This document shows, piece after piece, positions 30,972 through 40,803 of a stretch of 62,434 nt of DNA (its first letter is position 1; the number at the start of each line of letters is the position of its first letter). The translations under genes were made by a program, and so were the position numbers. Source of the stretch: an uncultured Ectothiorhodospiraceae bacterium (GTDB lineage: Bacteria > Pseudomonadota > Gammaproteobacteria > CAMYNG01). The notes beneath the pieces are model-generated. The model saw nothing but the letters and a program-made list of their open reading frames with translations. It ran no database searches and was not told the DNA's origin. The stretch lies in NCBI GenBank assembly GCA_947259765.1, contig CAMYNG010000015.1:1-62434 (forward strand). Direction: 5' to 3'.

Positions 30972-33278
30972 TCAGTTCCGTGACCAAAAACGTCTTGACG
31001 CCGGTCGAAAAAGTGACACTGAAATGTCGCCTGCGTCCGGCAAATAAAGTTCGATCGCACCGTGTTGCGCGGTATCGTACATACGGGCATTAATCCCGGA
31101 GTAGCGCGACACGACCGTCTCCGCCGGAAATCGATATCGGTTACGATAGCCAACCGGAAACAACGCCAAAGCCGGCTGCACCGCGCGCACAAACGCGCGG
31201 GTTGAGGAGGTCTTACTACCATGATGCGGCACAACCAACACGCTGGCCTGCAGTTTGTCTCCATAACGCGCCACCAAACGCTGTTCTGTAGCAGCCTCGA
31301 TATCCCCGGCAAGCAATACGCTGTGGCGTGCGCCGTTCACCTTAAGCACACAGGAATGGTCGTTGCGTCGCTTGCTGGATGATTTACCCGGTTCAGGAAA
31401 CAACATTTCAAAGCGCACGCCATCCCAGGTCCAGCTTTGTCCATGCTGGCACCTGTCCTGGCGAAAATGCAGTTGAGAGTTTTGTTCGCTGGTTAACACT
31501 TGCTTGACGGGAATCTGCCGAAGAATTTCGTTTGCGCCACCGGCGTGATCGTTATCGGCATGACTCAACACCAGTTTGTCGATTGCCTTGATGCCACGGC
31601 TACGCAGATAGGGCAACACGACCGCCGATCCGGCATCAAAACGGCTACTGAAACGCGCTCCCGTATCGTAAACCAGGGCATGGCGGCGCGTGGTTACCAC
31701 ACTCGCCAGTCCCTGCCCTACGTCCAGAAGTGTAAACTGAAAGTCGCCCTCAATCGGTCTGCCAACGCGAGTAAACAACAACGGCAACAGCAGCACCAAC
31801 CCGAGCCAACGACCCGGCACACCACGTGGTGCCAACAGCAAACCCGCAGCCAGAGCCCCCAGAGCCAATACAGGCCAACTCAACTCGGGTGCCTCAATTT
31901 GCGCCAGCGATCCCGCCGCAAGCCACGCCAATCCCTGCCAACCCAATTGAATTATCCACAGCGTAAGGTGAAAAAACCCTGCGGCCACATCGGGAGCAAC
32001 GGGCAACACCGCCAAGCCAATCAAGACCAAGGGTACGAGGACAAAACCCACCACGGGCACGGCCACCACGTTTGCCAACGGCGAAACCAGCGACGCACGT
32101 CCAAACAAGCCAAACAAAAGCGGCAGTAAACCGACGCTCACAGCCAATTGAATATTCAACCACCTCGTGCCCCGCCGCGGCGGCGCAAGCCGCCCAAGCG
32201 CCGCATATGCAATCACGGCTACAGCGCCGAAAGACAACCAAAAACCGACGGCCAAAACCGCAAACGGGTCATAAACAAGCACCACCAGTAATGCCAAGAG
32301 TAGCGAGTCCAACAAAGATACCGGCTGCTGCCGCCAGACGGCGGCCATCACCACCGTCACCATGATCAAGGCACGCTGTGTCGGAATGGCAAAACCCGCC
32401 AGTGCCGCGTAAACCAAGGCGGCGAGTACGGCCACAAGCGCACCGAACCGAGGAGCAGGCAAGAAGTGAACTAACGACGCGCTTAAACGTGCTCCACGCC
32501 GCCCCATTAAAAATGCCAACCCCGCTACCAGTCCGACGTGCAGGCCGGAAATCGCCACCAGATGGTTGGTACCGGTGCGCCGCAGCACCTCCCACTGCTC
32601 CGGTGTTATACCGCTACGCTCTCCCAATCCAAGGGCGATTACGATACCGGCATAGGGATCGCTGCCAATGACCTCGTTCAGCCGGTCATACAGAAATTGG
32701 CGGACATGCCCCGGCAGGCCCGAGAAATCGGGCCCGCCCAGCCGGGTAGCGGCGTGTTTGCGCACATAGCCTGTCGCGTGAATACCGTGCTGGAACAGCC
32801 ATGCTTCATAATCAAACCCTCCCGGATTCTGAAAGCCGCGTGCGGCCTTGAGTCTGACAGTGAAGCGCCAACGATCGCCGGATTTCAACGGTGTTGTATC
32901 AGTGGGCTGCCGATACCAACTCAGTCGCAAGCGACCGGGCACGGGTAGCTCCTGCTCCGCAAGTCTTAGCGAGTCCGGTTGGAACTCGAAACGGACCGAT
33001 TTCCAACTTTTGTCTGGCAGCGCGACGATACGCCCTTCCACCACTACGTCGCGGCCTTCAATCTCTGCCAACCCAACCGGATTCAAGCTATATAGTCCCA
33101 CAAGCCATGCCCAAACAAAGCCGACGCAAAACCAGGCAACGATGCGCAGCCACCGCGCCAGCCAGGGCAACGTGACAATCAGAACTATAAAGGGAGGGAT
33201 CCAACCCACCGCAGGCAGCTGTGCCAGATGGCTTAAAACGAGAATTCCCGCGATAAATGCCAACGTCCCTGTGCGCAT
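30972..33278 (-). CDS. comEC: DNA uptake channel ComEC/Rec2
   Basis: A 768-residue inner-membrane protein needed to bring single-stranded DNA into the cell during transformation. The N-terminal helices and an OB-like domain (VVEGRIVALPDKSWKSVRF) are followed by the competence domain (LVAISGLHVGLVAGLAF, IPTQRALIMV) and a C-terminal metallo-beta-lactamase-like domain with LSHADNDHAGG (about 570) and VVPHHGSKTSS. All parts are intact. No comEA is seen, but pilZ and a pseudopilin in the window would fit a type IV pilus-based uptake system. Confidence 0.93.
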   Translation of the reverse strand: MRTGTLAFIAGILVLSHLAQLPAVGWIPPFIVLIVTLPWLARWLRIVAWFCVGFVWAWLVGLYSLNPVGLAEIEGRDVVVEGRIVALPDKSWKSVRFEFQPDSLRLAEQELPVPGRLRLSWYRQPTDTTPLKSGDRWRFTVRLKAARGFQNPGGFDYEAWLFQHGIHATGYVRKHAATRLGGPDFSGLPGHVRQFLYDRLNEVIGSDPYAGIVIALGLGERSGITPEQWEVLRRTGTNHLVAISGLHVGLVAGLAFLMGRRGARLSASLVHFLPAPRFGALVAVLAALVYAALAGFAIPTQRALIMVTVVMAAVWRQQPVSLLDSLLLALLVVLVYDPFAVLAVGFWLSFGAVAVIAYAALGRLAPPRRGTRWLNIQLAVSVGLLPLLFGLFGRASLVSPLANVVAVPVVGFVLVPLVLIGLAVLPVAPDVAAGFFHLTLWIIQLGWQGLAWLAAGSLAQIEAPELSWPVLALGALAAGLLLAPRGVPGRWLGLVLLLPLLFTRVGRPIEGDFQFTLLDVGQGLASVVTTRRHALVYDTGARFSSRFDAGSAVVLPYLRSRGIKAIDKLVLSHADNDHAGGANEILRQIPVKQVLTSEQNSQLHFRQDRCQHGQSWTWDGVRFEMLFPEPGKSSSKRRNDHSCVLKVNGARHSVLLAGDIEAATEQRLVARYGDKLQASVLVVPHHGSKTSSTRAFVRAVQPALALFPVGYRNRYRFPAETVVSRYSGINARMYDTAQHGAIELYLPDAGDISVSLFRPASRRFWSRN

Positions 33279-33339
33279 ACCGTTCCCTCGGTAAATATTG
33301 GATAATACCCTCGCATTTTGCCCTACGCCGGGAGAGAAA

Positions 33340-33888
33340 TTGAAGAAGTTATTGCGCCGCTACATGCCAGAACACCGAGCGATTCGCGAGCACCCGCACC
33401 TTAATCGCATTTTTGGCAAACTGCTTCACGATCCGAACCTGTTGCACCTCAACCGGCGTTCGGTATCCCTGGCGTTTATGATCGGTTTGTTCTGGACCTT
33501 TATGCCAACGCCCTTCCAAATGATCCCGGCGGCGGCCACGGCGATCTGGTTACGCGCCAATCTGCCACTGTCCGTCGGACTGGTATGGATTTCCAACCCG
33601 GTGACCATTCCACCGCTGTTTTACTTTTGCTACGCAATCGGTTCGTGGCTGCTCAACACACCTCCGGTAGACATCGAATTTCAACTTAGCTGGGAGTGGT
33701 TCGCAGACGAGATTGGGGCGATTTGGCAACCGTTACTGCTCGGTAGCCTGGTGGTCGGAACTGCCGCGGGTGCTTTAGGGTTTGTAACCATTCGACTGTT
33801 GTGGCGACTGCACGTAGTACGGCTGGTCAAACATCGTCGGTTGCTGCGTAGGGCGCGTTTTGCGAAAAAGAAACTACCGAAAGAGTGA
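33340..33888 (+). CDS. DUF2062 membrane protein
   Basis: A protein of about 182 residues with at least two or three membrane helices (SLAFMIGLFWTFMPTPFQMI, ISNPVTIPPLFYFCYAIGSW, LLLGSLVVGTAAGALGFVTI). The DUF2062 signature around PTPFQ and NPVTxPP is clear. The open frame reaches back to 33298, but the TTG at 33340 has GGAGAG just upstream and gives the family start MKKLLRRYMPEHRAIREH. It is divergent from comEC and convergent with lolD; the family's function is unknown. Confidence 0.88.
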   Translation: MKKLLRRYMPEHRAIREHPHLNRIFGKLLHDPNLLHLNRRSVSLAFMIGLFWTFMPTPFQMIPAAATAIWLRANLPLSVGLVWISNPVTIPPLFYFCYAIGSWLLNTPPVDIEFQLSWEWFADEIGAIWQPLLLGSLVVGTAAGALGFVTIRLLWRLHVVRLVKHRRLLRRARFAKKKLPKE

Positions 33889-33930
33889 TCTTTATTAGCT
33901 GTTGCCTGGGTCGATCCGGATCGCGTCGGT

Positions 33931-34638
33931 TCAATCCAGCGGACGAAGCAGTCCATCCTCGAGCTCAAAAATTCGATTCATACGCCGGGCGAAAGCCCGA
34001 TCGTGTGTGACGACGACAAAGCTGGTGTGGTATTCACGATTCAACTCCAGCATCAGATCATAAACTTGATCCGCGGTATGGTGATCAAGATTACCGGTCG
34101 GTTCATCCGCCAATACACATTTCGGTTTTGTCACCAGTGCGCGGGCAATTGCGGCGCGCTGGCGCTCACCTCCGGACAACTCGCCCGGTTTGTGCCCCAG
34201 CCGTTTGCCGAGACCAACCCGTTCCAGTGCCGTTTGTGCTTCAGCTGTCGCGACCGAAACCCGCTCGCCGCGGATCAACAGAGGCATCGCAACATTCTCT
34301 AACGCAGTAAATTCCGGTAGTAAATGATGAAACTGGTAGACAAAGCCCAAGGTACGATTACGCAACCGACCCCGATCGGAATCACTTAGCGTTGCCATTT
34401 CCGTTCCGGAAATTAGCACACTACCTGCGGTGGGCACATCCAGCCCACCGAGCAGATGTAACAAGGTACTTTTCCCTGATCCGGATGCCCCTACAATTGC
34501 GACCTGTTCTCCGGGTGACACTTCGAAATCGATACCATTAAGGACTTCGACATCTTCGGGTCCCTGGGTAAAGGTTTTACACAGTCCGCTGCACTGCACT
34601 ACAGCGCTGTGACTTAGAACAGGCTGCGGGTCACTCAT
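33931..34638 (-). CDS. lolD: Lipoprotein-releasing ATPase LolD
   Basis: ATPase of the Lol system, which extracts outer-membrane lipoproteins from the inner membrane and hands them to LolA. Walker A is GASGSGKST, the signature [15 protein letters not shown] and Walker [12 protein letters not shown]. Two starts are possible: ATG 34650 and ATG 34638. I favour 34638 because its ATGAGTGA overlaps the stop of the permease gene by 8 bp and gives a usual N-terminus (235 residues). Confidence 0.93.
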   Translation of the reverse strand: MSDPQPVLSHSAVVQCSGLCKTFTQGPEDVEVLNGIDFEVSPGEQVAIVGASGSGKSTLLHLLGGLDVPTAGSVLISGTEMATLSDSDRGRLRNRTLGFVYQFHHLLPEFTALENVAMPLLIRGERVSVATAEAQTALERVGLGKRLGHKPGELSGGERQRAAIARALVTKPKCVLADEPTGNLDHHTADQVYDLMLELNREYHTSFVVVTHDRAFARRMNRIFELEDGLLRPLD

Positions 34639-35878
34639 AGCGCAGTGCATCCACTGGTTGTGTACGGGAGGCCCGCCATGCTGGATAAACTGTTGCCAAC
34701 ATACCGATTAAAAACGAGAAAGCCGTGATGACCCAAACATCGTTCCAGTGTAAATCAGACGGAAGCTCGGTAATGTAATAAATTGTCGGGTCCAGCACAT
34801 GAAAACCGAACATTTTTTCAAAAAACGACACCACGGTATCCACGTTCAATGCCAGCGCAATACCGCCGATAACACCAAGCACTGTACCGATAGTGCCGAT
34901 AACGGTGCCTTGCACAATAAACGTACCCATAATGCTCCGCGGACTGGCACCCAAAGTACGGAGAATCGCAATATCACTTTCCTTGTCCTTCACCACCATC
35001 ACCAACATCGAGACCACGTTGGTTGCCGCAACAATAAAAATCAACATCATCAGAAAAAATATAACGCGCTTTTCGATCTGCACCGCACGAAACCAGTTCT
35101 GATGGATCATGCCCCAGTCACGCACCCAATAACCGGCCAGCTTACCCGAGACGAGATTTTCGCGTACTTGTTGCGCCTGAGAAAAATCGTTTAATCGAAC
35201 ACGCACGCCGGACACGTTGTCTTGCAAGCGAAACAGCTTACGCGCATCTTCCAGGTGCATTATGGCCAGACTGGAGTCGTAGATGTTATGACCCGCGAAA
35301 AAGATTCCGCTGACGGTAAATCGTTTTAACCTTGGCGTAATTCCGGCTGCCGTGACGTTGGCGTTTGGCGTGACCAACGTTACTTTTTCCCCGGGGATCA
35401 CACCGAGTTTGCGCGCCAGATCCCGGCCAAGAATAATCCTGAAGCTGCCGGCTTTAAGATCCGCCATGCTACCCTGCTCCATGTGCTTGGGTATTTTTGA
35501 AACCTGGACCTCGTGGTCGGGCAACACGCCACGCACAAATGCGCCGGCGACTGCGCCACGATTAATCAACATGCCTTCGGCTTGAACATACGGCGCGGTT
35601 CCGGCCACTTCAGGGGATTTATTCAGCACTCCGGCCACGGCCTGCCAATCGGACATTTGGTCGTTGAAATCCGCCACCGTTAGATGCGCAACCATATCCA
35701 ACATGCGCTCACGCACTTCCTTCTGAAAGCCGTTCATCACTGACATAACGGTGATCATGGCCGTGACACCCAACGCGATACCCATCACAGCGGCAACCGT
35801 ATTAAATGAAAACGCCTGACCACGCCGCTTGGCACGCGTGTAGCGGAAACCGATAAAAAGTTCTAAAGGCCTGAACAT
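34631..35878 (-). CDS. lolC: Lipoprotein-releasing ABC transporter permease (LolC/LolE family)
   Basis: A 415-residue inner-membrane permease with one N-terminal helix (about 25-47), a large periplasmic domain and three C-terminal helices (about 270-295, 315-345, 375-400). The start [12 protein letters not shown] and the end [12 protein letters not shown] are typical. Only one permease gene is seen next to lolD, so it may work as a homodimer (LolF-like) or its partner lies elsewhere. The LolC versus LolE assignment is uncertain. Confidence 0.9.
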   Translation of the reverse strand: MFRPLELFIGFRYTRAKRRGQAFSFNTVAAVMGIALGVTAMITVMSVMNGFQKEVRERMLDMVAHLTVADFNDQMSDWQAVAGVLNKSPEVAGTAPYVQAEGMLINRGAVAGAFVRGVLPDHEVQVSKIPKHMEQGSMADLKAGSFRIILGRDLARKLGVIPGEKVTLVTPNANVTAAGITPRLKRFTVSGIFFAGHNIYDSSLAIMHLEDARKLFRLQDNVSGVRVRLNDFSQAQQVRENLVSGKLAGYWVRDWGMIHQNWFRAVQIEKRVIFFLMMLIFIVAATNVVSMLVMVVKDKESDIAILRTLGASPRSIMGTFIVQGTVIGTIGTVLGVIGGIALALNVDTVVSFFEKMFGFHVLDPTIYYITELPSDLHWNDVWVITAFSFLIGMLATVYPAWRASRTQPVDALRYE

Positions 35879-36238
35879 GATTTACTATTTTTTTAGGCAC
35901 AAAAAGCGCCGCCATTGTATCGGTAGCCACCCTCCCCCGCAAACGGAATAAGTGTTAAATCTCTGAATTGAATTGATACCAGGCCAATTTTTGTAACATG
36001 ACCTCGCTTACTCCATGAAGCACGCCGCTACTAAACAGCACCTAGGGGAAACTCTCATTAATTCATACGGGGTCATCCCGGCGGATGCCGGAATCCAGTA
36101 ACTTGCTGAATCAGAAACACTGGATTCCGGGTCTCGGCAACTGTTCCTGCGTTACCCTATCTTCGCCCATCCATAGGCTCGTCCGCTGCGCTCCGCCCGG
36201 AATGACGAATTGACCACAGATCCTTCAGGTAAGAACCC
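35879..36238. repeat. Intergenic region with dispersed CCGGAATCCAG repeat
   Basis: No gene is supported in these 360 bases. An element from about 36071 to 36208 starts with GGTCATCCCGGCGGATGCCG, continues GAATCCAG, then CTGGATTCCGG (36120-36130), a middle part related to 7810-7850, and ends CCCGGAATGACGA. It is an imperfect inverted repeat of the same family as 54169-54238 and 56422-56491. The first 190 bases, upstream of lolC, may hold its promoter. Confidence 0.7.
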
Positions 36239-36946
36239 TCAGATCATTACTTCGACGCGATGGGCCAAACAAATCTCATTGGGGCTAATGACAGATCGAT
36301 ATGCCAGAACCTCAACACCCTTATGCACAGCCCACTGGAGTGTTTGCGCATACTCCGGGTCAATTTCGTCCGCAGCACGAACCGAACGAATGTCATCTCG
36401 TTGAATACAAAAAAACAGTACTGCACGATAACCCGCCTCGACCATCGCAGCCAGTTCACGTAAGTGACGCGTACCCCGAGCCGTCACCGCGTCGGGAAAA
36501 ATTGCCTCACCTTCGCTTACTTCCGCCGTGACGTTTTTCACTTCAACATAGCAATGAGGCCGCGAGGCATGCTCAAGACGCAGGTCAACTCGACTGCGCT
36601 CTCGACCATAGGCGACCTCACGGCGAATGTGCGTGTAACCGCTTAATTCTGCAATGCGTCGACATTCGATGGCTTCCTTAACCAGATTATTGGCAAACCC
36701 CGTATGCACCCCCACCAATGTGCCCGGGCGAGGCTCCGAGATGTCCCAGCTAAAACGATACTTGCGTGTGTCACTGCCGGTATCGCGGATCCACACACGT
36801 GAGCCGGGTTCTGCACATCCCAGCATGCTGCCCGTATTGGGCGTATGTACAGTGAGCTGTGTCCCGTTTTCCAAAACCACATCAGCGAGAAAACGTTTGT
36901 AACGGCGCAGCAGTGTGGCTGGGCGCAAGACGGGATCAAAGCGCAT
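36239..36946 (-). CDS. sfsA: SfsA family DNA-binding/nuclease-like protein
   Basis: A 235-residue protein of the sugar fermentation stimulation family. The N-terminal OB-like part (RRYKRFLADVVLENG, HTPNTGSMLGC) binds DNA in E. coli SfsA; the C-terminal half carries a nuclease-like pattern (DLRLEH..., CYVEVKNVT, FPDAVTARGTRHLREL). The true biochemical role is unsettled. It lies 31 bp after relA on the same strand. Confidence 0.92.
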   Translation of the reverse strand: MRFDPVLRPATLLRRYKRFLADVVLENGTQLTVHTPNTGSMLGCAEPGSRVWIRDTGSDTRKYRFSWDISEPRPGTLVGVHTGFANNLVKEAIECRRIAELSGYTHIRREVAYGRERSRVDLRLEHASRPHCYVEVKNVTAEVSEGEAIFPDAVTARGTRHLRELAAMVEAGYRAVLFFCIQRDDIRSVRAADEIDPEYAQTLQWAVHKGVEVLAYRSVISPNEICLAHRVEVMI

Positions 36947-36977
36947 GGGAGTAACAAATATAAATGGCTGGGATATG

Positions 36978-39191
36978 TTAGCGATTAATCCGCCGGACTT
37001 CGTAAACGTTGGCTAACTGACCAATCCGTGTTAGCACGCGACTCAACTCACTGACATTCTCAATCTCCATTGTCAATTCCATTCGTGCCTTGTTGTGTTT
37101 TTTATCCGATATCGTATTCACGGCGATTACATTGATAGATTCATTGGCGAGGACGGACGTAACATCCCTAAGCAAACCCGATCTATCAATCGCTTCTATC
37201 ATCACATCAACAGGATAGGTCGCCGCAGTTTTGGATGTCCACTCAACTTCAATCAATCGATCCCTTTTATGTTCATCCATTTTAAGGATGTTGCGACAAT
37301 CCCGTCGGTGAATGGTCACGCCGTGACCCACGGTTATAAACCCGACGATCGGGTCTCCATAAACCGCTTTACAACACTGCGCCATGTGCGTAAGCAAATT
37401 ACCGACACCGTGTACGGAAATATTATCAACATCAGCCGACTGACGACGCCGTTTTGGAACCGGTACCTCAAAATTTTCCTCAGGTTCAGGTGCAACCAGT
37501 TCCGCCGCGGCCTGACTGACCTGCGCAGTGTTGAGATCGCCGCGACCGAGCGCCGCGAACAGTTCATCAACGTCTTCATAGCCCAACGTCGTTGCGAGAT
37601 CACTAAATGCCAAACCGGTGATTCCCAGACGATGCAGTTCCTTTTCCAGTAAACCGCGACCGTCGCTGATATTTTGGTCCAGGTCCTGTTGTTTGAACCA
37701 ATGACGTGCCTTGGCGCGTGCCCGCGATGTTCGTAAATAACCCAGATGGGGATTAAGCCAGTCACGGCCGGGGACACCGTGTTTGGTCGTCAACACTTCA
37801 ACCTGATCACCGCTTTTTAACTCATACGTTAAGGCTGTAATGCGACCGTTTACGCGAGCACCACGGCAACGGTGACCCACTTCAGTATGAATGTAATATG
37901 CGAAATCCAGGGGCGTTGCCCCCTGCGGCAAGTCCATAACATCCCCCTCCGGGGTTAACACATAGACGCGATCCTGAAATACCTCCGATTTGAAACGATC
38001 GATAAAGTCGCCGGCATCCGCGGACTCTTCCTTCCACTCCAGCAACTGTCGCAGCCACTGTATTTTTTGCTCGTACTTGGAATCCGGCTTGCCACCCTCT
38101 TTGTAGCGCCAATGTGACGCCACACCTAGTTCGGCGTGCTCGTGCATGGACGTCGTCCGGATCTGCACTTCAAGTGTTTTACCCGCAGGTCCGACGACTG
38201 CGGTATGTATAGACTGATACATGTTTTCTTTCGGTGTCGCGATGTAGTCATCGAACTCGCGCGGAACATGCTGCCACAGACTATGCACCACACCGAGTGC
38301 GGCATAGCATTGCACCACGTCGTCAACAATCACCCGCAATGCCCGAACATCATAAAGATCGTGGTAGGTTACGCCTTTGCGGTGCATCTTTTTCCAAATG
38401 CTGTAGATGTGTTTAGGACGCCCGCTGACCTGCGCCTTAATATTGCTGCGCCCTAGCTCTTTATTCAGGAGATCGACAACCCTGGCAATATAGCGTTCAC
38501 GATCGACTCGGCGTTCGTCCAGCTGAGTAGCAACAGTTTTGTACGCCAGAGGGTCGAGATAGCGAAACGACAGGTCCTCAAGCTCCCACTTCATATGCCA
38601 AATCCCCAGCCGGTTGGCCAGTGGCGCATAGATGTCCAGGGTTTCGCGGGCAATGCGTTTTTGTTTACCCGCTTCAAGAAATTTAAGGGTGCGCATGTTG
38701 TGCAAACGGTCGGCAAGTTTAATTAACACAACCCTTACATCTTCCGCCATGGCGAGTAGCAGTTTACGCAAACTCTCGGCGCGCAAATGCTCCCTGCTTC
38801 TGCGTCCTCGCCCGCTCACCTGGGAATCTATGAGCCCCATCTTCGTGACGCCATCAACCAAATGTGCCACCACCTCGCCGAACTGTGCCTCAACGTCCGT
38901 CAGGGACACCTCAGTGTCTTCCACCACATCGTGCAGGATCGCCGCAATCAGGGTGTCATCATCCAGTTTGAGTGCCGCAAGAATGTCAGCCACGGCAACG
39001 GCGTGACTGATGTAGGGTTCGCCCGAGGCTCGTTGTTGCTTGCCGTGGGCAGATTCAGCCAACTGGATGGCCCGGCGTATACGCCGAACCGCGTCCACAT
39101 CGCGCTCGAACAGCAAGTGTTCACCCCATTGCGGTACGCCGTCAGTACCCGGGGAAGCCGCTTTTGGGGATGTAATTTCTGTGTGCACCAT
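36978..39191 (-). CDS. relA: RelA/SpoT-family (p)ppGpp enzyme, RelA-type with intact hydrolase motif
   Basis: A 737-residue stringent-response enzyme. The N-terminal HD hydrolase site looks complete: H63, H87-D88 and E91-D92 (HDVVEDT), and LADRLHNMRTL. In E. coli RelA these are lost. The synthetase domain carries EFDDYIATP (EFDD 312-315), the acidic EXDD form seen in monofunctional RelA rather than the RXKD form of SpoT/Rel. The RelA-like block GIWHMKWELEDLSFRYL supports a RelA ortholog. TGS (about 405-465) and C-terminal ACT (about 660-737) domains follow. It might both make and degrade (p)ppGpp. sfsA follows at 31 bp. Confidence 0.92.
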   Translation of the reverse strand: MVHTEITSPKAASPGTDGVPQWGEHLLFERDVDAVRRIRRAIQLAESAHGKQQRASGEPYISHAVAVADILAALKLDDDTLIAAILHDVVEDTEVSLTDVEAQFGEVVAHLVDGVTKMGLIDSQVSGRGRRSREHLRAESLRKLLLAMAEDVRVVLIKLADRLHNMRTLKFLEAGKQKRIARETLDIYAPLANRLGIWHMKWELEDLSFRYLDPLAYKTVATQLDERRVDRERYIARVVDLLNKELGRSNIKAQVSGRPKHIYSIWKKMHRKGVTYHDLYDVRALRVIVDDVVQCYAALGVVHSLWQHVPREFDDYIATPKENMYQSIHTAVVGPAGKTLEVQIRTTSMHEHAELGVASHWRYKEGGKPDSKYEQKIQWLRQLLEWKEESADAGDFIDRFKSEVFQDRVYVLTPEGDVMDLPQGATPLDFAYYIHTEVGHRCRGARVNGRITALTYELKSGDQVEVLTTKHGVPGRDWLNPHLGYLRTSRARAKARHWFKQQDLDQNISDGRGLLEKELHRLGITGLAFSDLATTLGYEDVDELFAALGRGDLNTAQVSQAAAELVAPEPEENFEVPVPKRRRQSADVDNISVHGVGNLLTHMAQCCKAVYGDPIVGFITVGHGVTIHRRDCRNILKMDEHKRDRLIEVEWTSKTAATYPVDVMIEAIDRSGLLRDVTSVLANESINVIAVNTISDKKHNKARMELTMEIENVSELSRVLTRIGQLANVYEVRRINR

Positions 39192-39315
39192 TAATTAATC
39201 CTGTCCGTCACGCGAAAATTACCGGCCAGTTGCCTAACATGCGGGCTACCATTGGGCGATTTCAAGCTAACACCGCCCCACGCAATTTAATCCCGCATAT
39301 AATATGCATTAATTT

Positions 39316-39344
39316 TTGCGTGTAACCCTTTGATGAAGTATAGT
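39316..39344 (+). promoter_or_regulatory. Sigma-70 promoter candidate for the 39.4-kb orphan gene
   Basis: TTGCGT (39316-39321), 17-base spacer, TATAGT (39339-39344). It lies about 40 bases before the ATG at 39385, which has GGGAG 6 bases upstream. Confidence 0.5.
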
Positions 39345-39384
39345 TTATACAGATTACGCTATAAACTCACCGAGGGAGTGAGTC

Positions 39385-39696
39385 ATGCTCCGACTCCATA
39401 TGAAAAATGTCATTTTGCTGTTATCAATGCTTGGTGTGAATAGTGCCGTCGCCGATGTGCTGCGTATGCCTGATCCCGGATCCCAGGCAGGCCAGCGAAC
39501 CGTGCTCTCAGTGGAAATGCCCGCCCGAGGTATGACCATGGACAAGGTTGAAGAACTGTTTGGCACGCCGGTCGAGAAAGTGCCTGCTGTCGGTGAGCCT
39601 CCCATTGCCCGCTGGGTCTATAACGATTTTATTGTCTACTTTGAGCATCAGTGGGTACTCAATTCCGTACTGACCCGCGACGCCCCCCAGCCTTAG
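39385..39696 (+). CDS. Small secreted protein of unknown function
   Basis: I do not recognise a named gene. The 103-residue product has a probable signal peptide (hydrophobic VILLLSMLGV, cleavage after AVA at about 23), leaving an 80-residue periplasmic domain. MTMDKVEELFGTPVEKVPAVG followed by WVYNDFIVYFEHQWVL resembles the small BamE/SmpA-like fold (helix pair then sheet), but there is no lipobox cysteine. A ribosome binding site and a candidate promoter precede it. It ends 30 bp before aguA on the same strand. Confidence 0.65.
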   Translation: MLRLHMKNVILLLSMLGVNSAVADVLRMPDPGSQAGQRTVLSVEMPARGMTMDKVEELFGTPVEKVPAVGEPPIARWVYNDFIVYFEHQWVLNSVLTRDAPQP

Positions 39697-39726
39697 ATTT
39701 CGCCTGACTAAGCCCCCTCTGTTTTA

Positions 39727-40797
39727 GTGACAGTATCCACCGCACTCCTGCCGGAATGGACACCGCAGAGTGGAGTGATACTGACCTGGCCACACCGACT
39801 TTCCGACTGGGCGCCATCCCTACAGACTATCGAACCGGTTTACTGCGCTCTGATCCAGGCCATCAGTGAACGGCAACTCGCGTTTGTTATTGCCTACGAT
39901 ACCCCTCATTTGCAACACGTTAAACAGCAGTTGACGCAAGCCGGCGTTAACTTGCAAAACTGCCGCTTCGCCGTCGCGGCCACCAACGACACCTGGGTTC
40001 GGGACTACGGCCCCATTGCAGTGGCCGGGAACAGCCACCCGCGTTTACTCAAATTCACGTTTAACGGCTGGGGAGGAAAATATGATGCCCAGCTGGATAA
40101 CTCGCTGGTGAGCAGGCTCGCTAACACGGGGTTCTTTAAAAACGCCGACCTGGAAGAAATAGATCTTGTTTTAGAAGGCGGCAGCATTGATACGGACGGT
40201 GCCGGTACCTTGCTTACCACAAGCAGTTGTTTGCTGAGCCCGACACGAAATCCGCAACTCGATAAGCGATTGCTCGAATTAAAGCTGCGCCGCTACCTTG
40301 GTATCAAACGCGTGGTTTGGCTGCATAACAGCTTTCTGGCAGGCGATGACACCGATGGCCATGTCGATATGCTGGCTCGATTCTGTAACTCGCGTACCAT
40401 CGCCTACACAGCCTGCGAAGACCCTGACGATGAACACTATAACGTATTGCAGGAACTACGGTGCGAGCTTGAAAGTGCGTTTCCTGCGAAAAAAAACTAT
40501 CGGCTTGTACCGTTACCCATCCCCGCCCCCATCCTGGGCCAGGATGGTCAACGCCTACCGGCGAGCTACGCCAACTTTTTAATCATCAACTCTGCTGTAC
40601 TGGTGCCATGCTATGGAGACACAGCCGATCAAACTGCAATCCGGCGCCTTAAACGGGCATTTCCTACCCGTCAGCTTATTCGCATTGACTGCCGTGCATT
40701 ATTAGAACAGCGTGGCAGCCTGCACTGCGCCACAATGCAACTACCCAGAGGCGTACTCACGAAAAAAGAACCCAAAGTAGAAACGACGACCCACTGA
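39727..40797 (+). CDS. aguA: Agmatine deiminase
   Basis: A 356-residue guanidine-modifying enzyme converting agmatine to N-carbamoylputrescine. Conserved are NDTWVRDYGPI (substrate carboxylate/guanidine site), EGGSIDTDGAGTLL, HVDMLARF and the catalytic Cys C334 in GSLHCATMQLP. The start is a GTG (MTVSTALLPEWTPQ). aguB lies 780 bp downstream on the same strand, separated by a minus-strand lipoprotein gene. Confidence 0.94.
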   Translation: MTVSTALLPEWTPQSGVILTWPHRLSDWAPSLQTIEPVYCALIQAISERQLAFVIAYDTPHLQHVKQQLTQAGVNLQNCRFAVAATNDTWVRDYGPIAVAGNSHPRLLKFTFNGWGGKYDAQLDNSLVSRLANTGFFKNADLEEIDLVLEGGSIDTDGAGTLLTTSSCLLSPTRNPQLDKRLLELKLRRYLGIKRVVWLHNSFLAGDDTDGHVDMLARFCNSRTIAYTACEDPDDEHYNVLQELRCELESAFPAKKNYRLVPLPIPAPILGQDGQRLPASYANFLIINSAVLVPCYGDTADQTAIRRLKRAFPTRQLIRIDCRALLEQRGSLHCATMQLPRGVLTKKEPKVETTTH

Positions 40798-40803
40798 AAC
40801 AAG

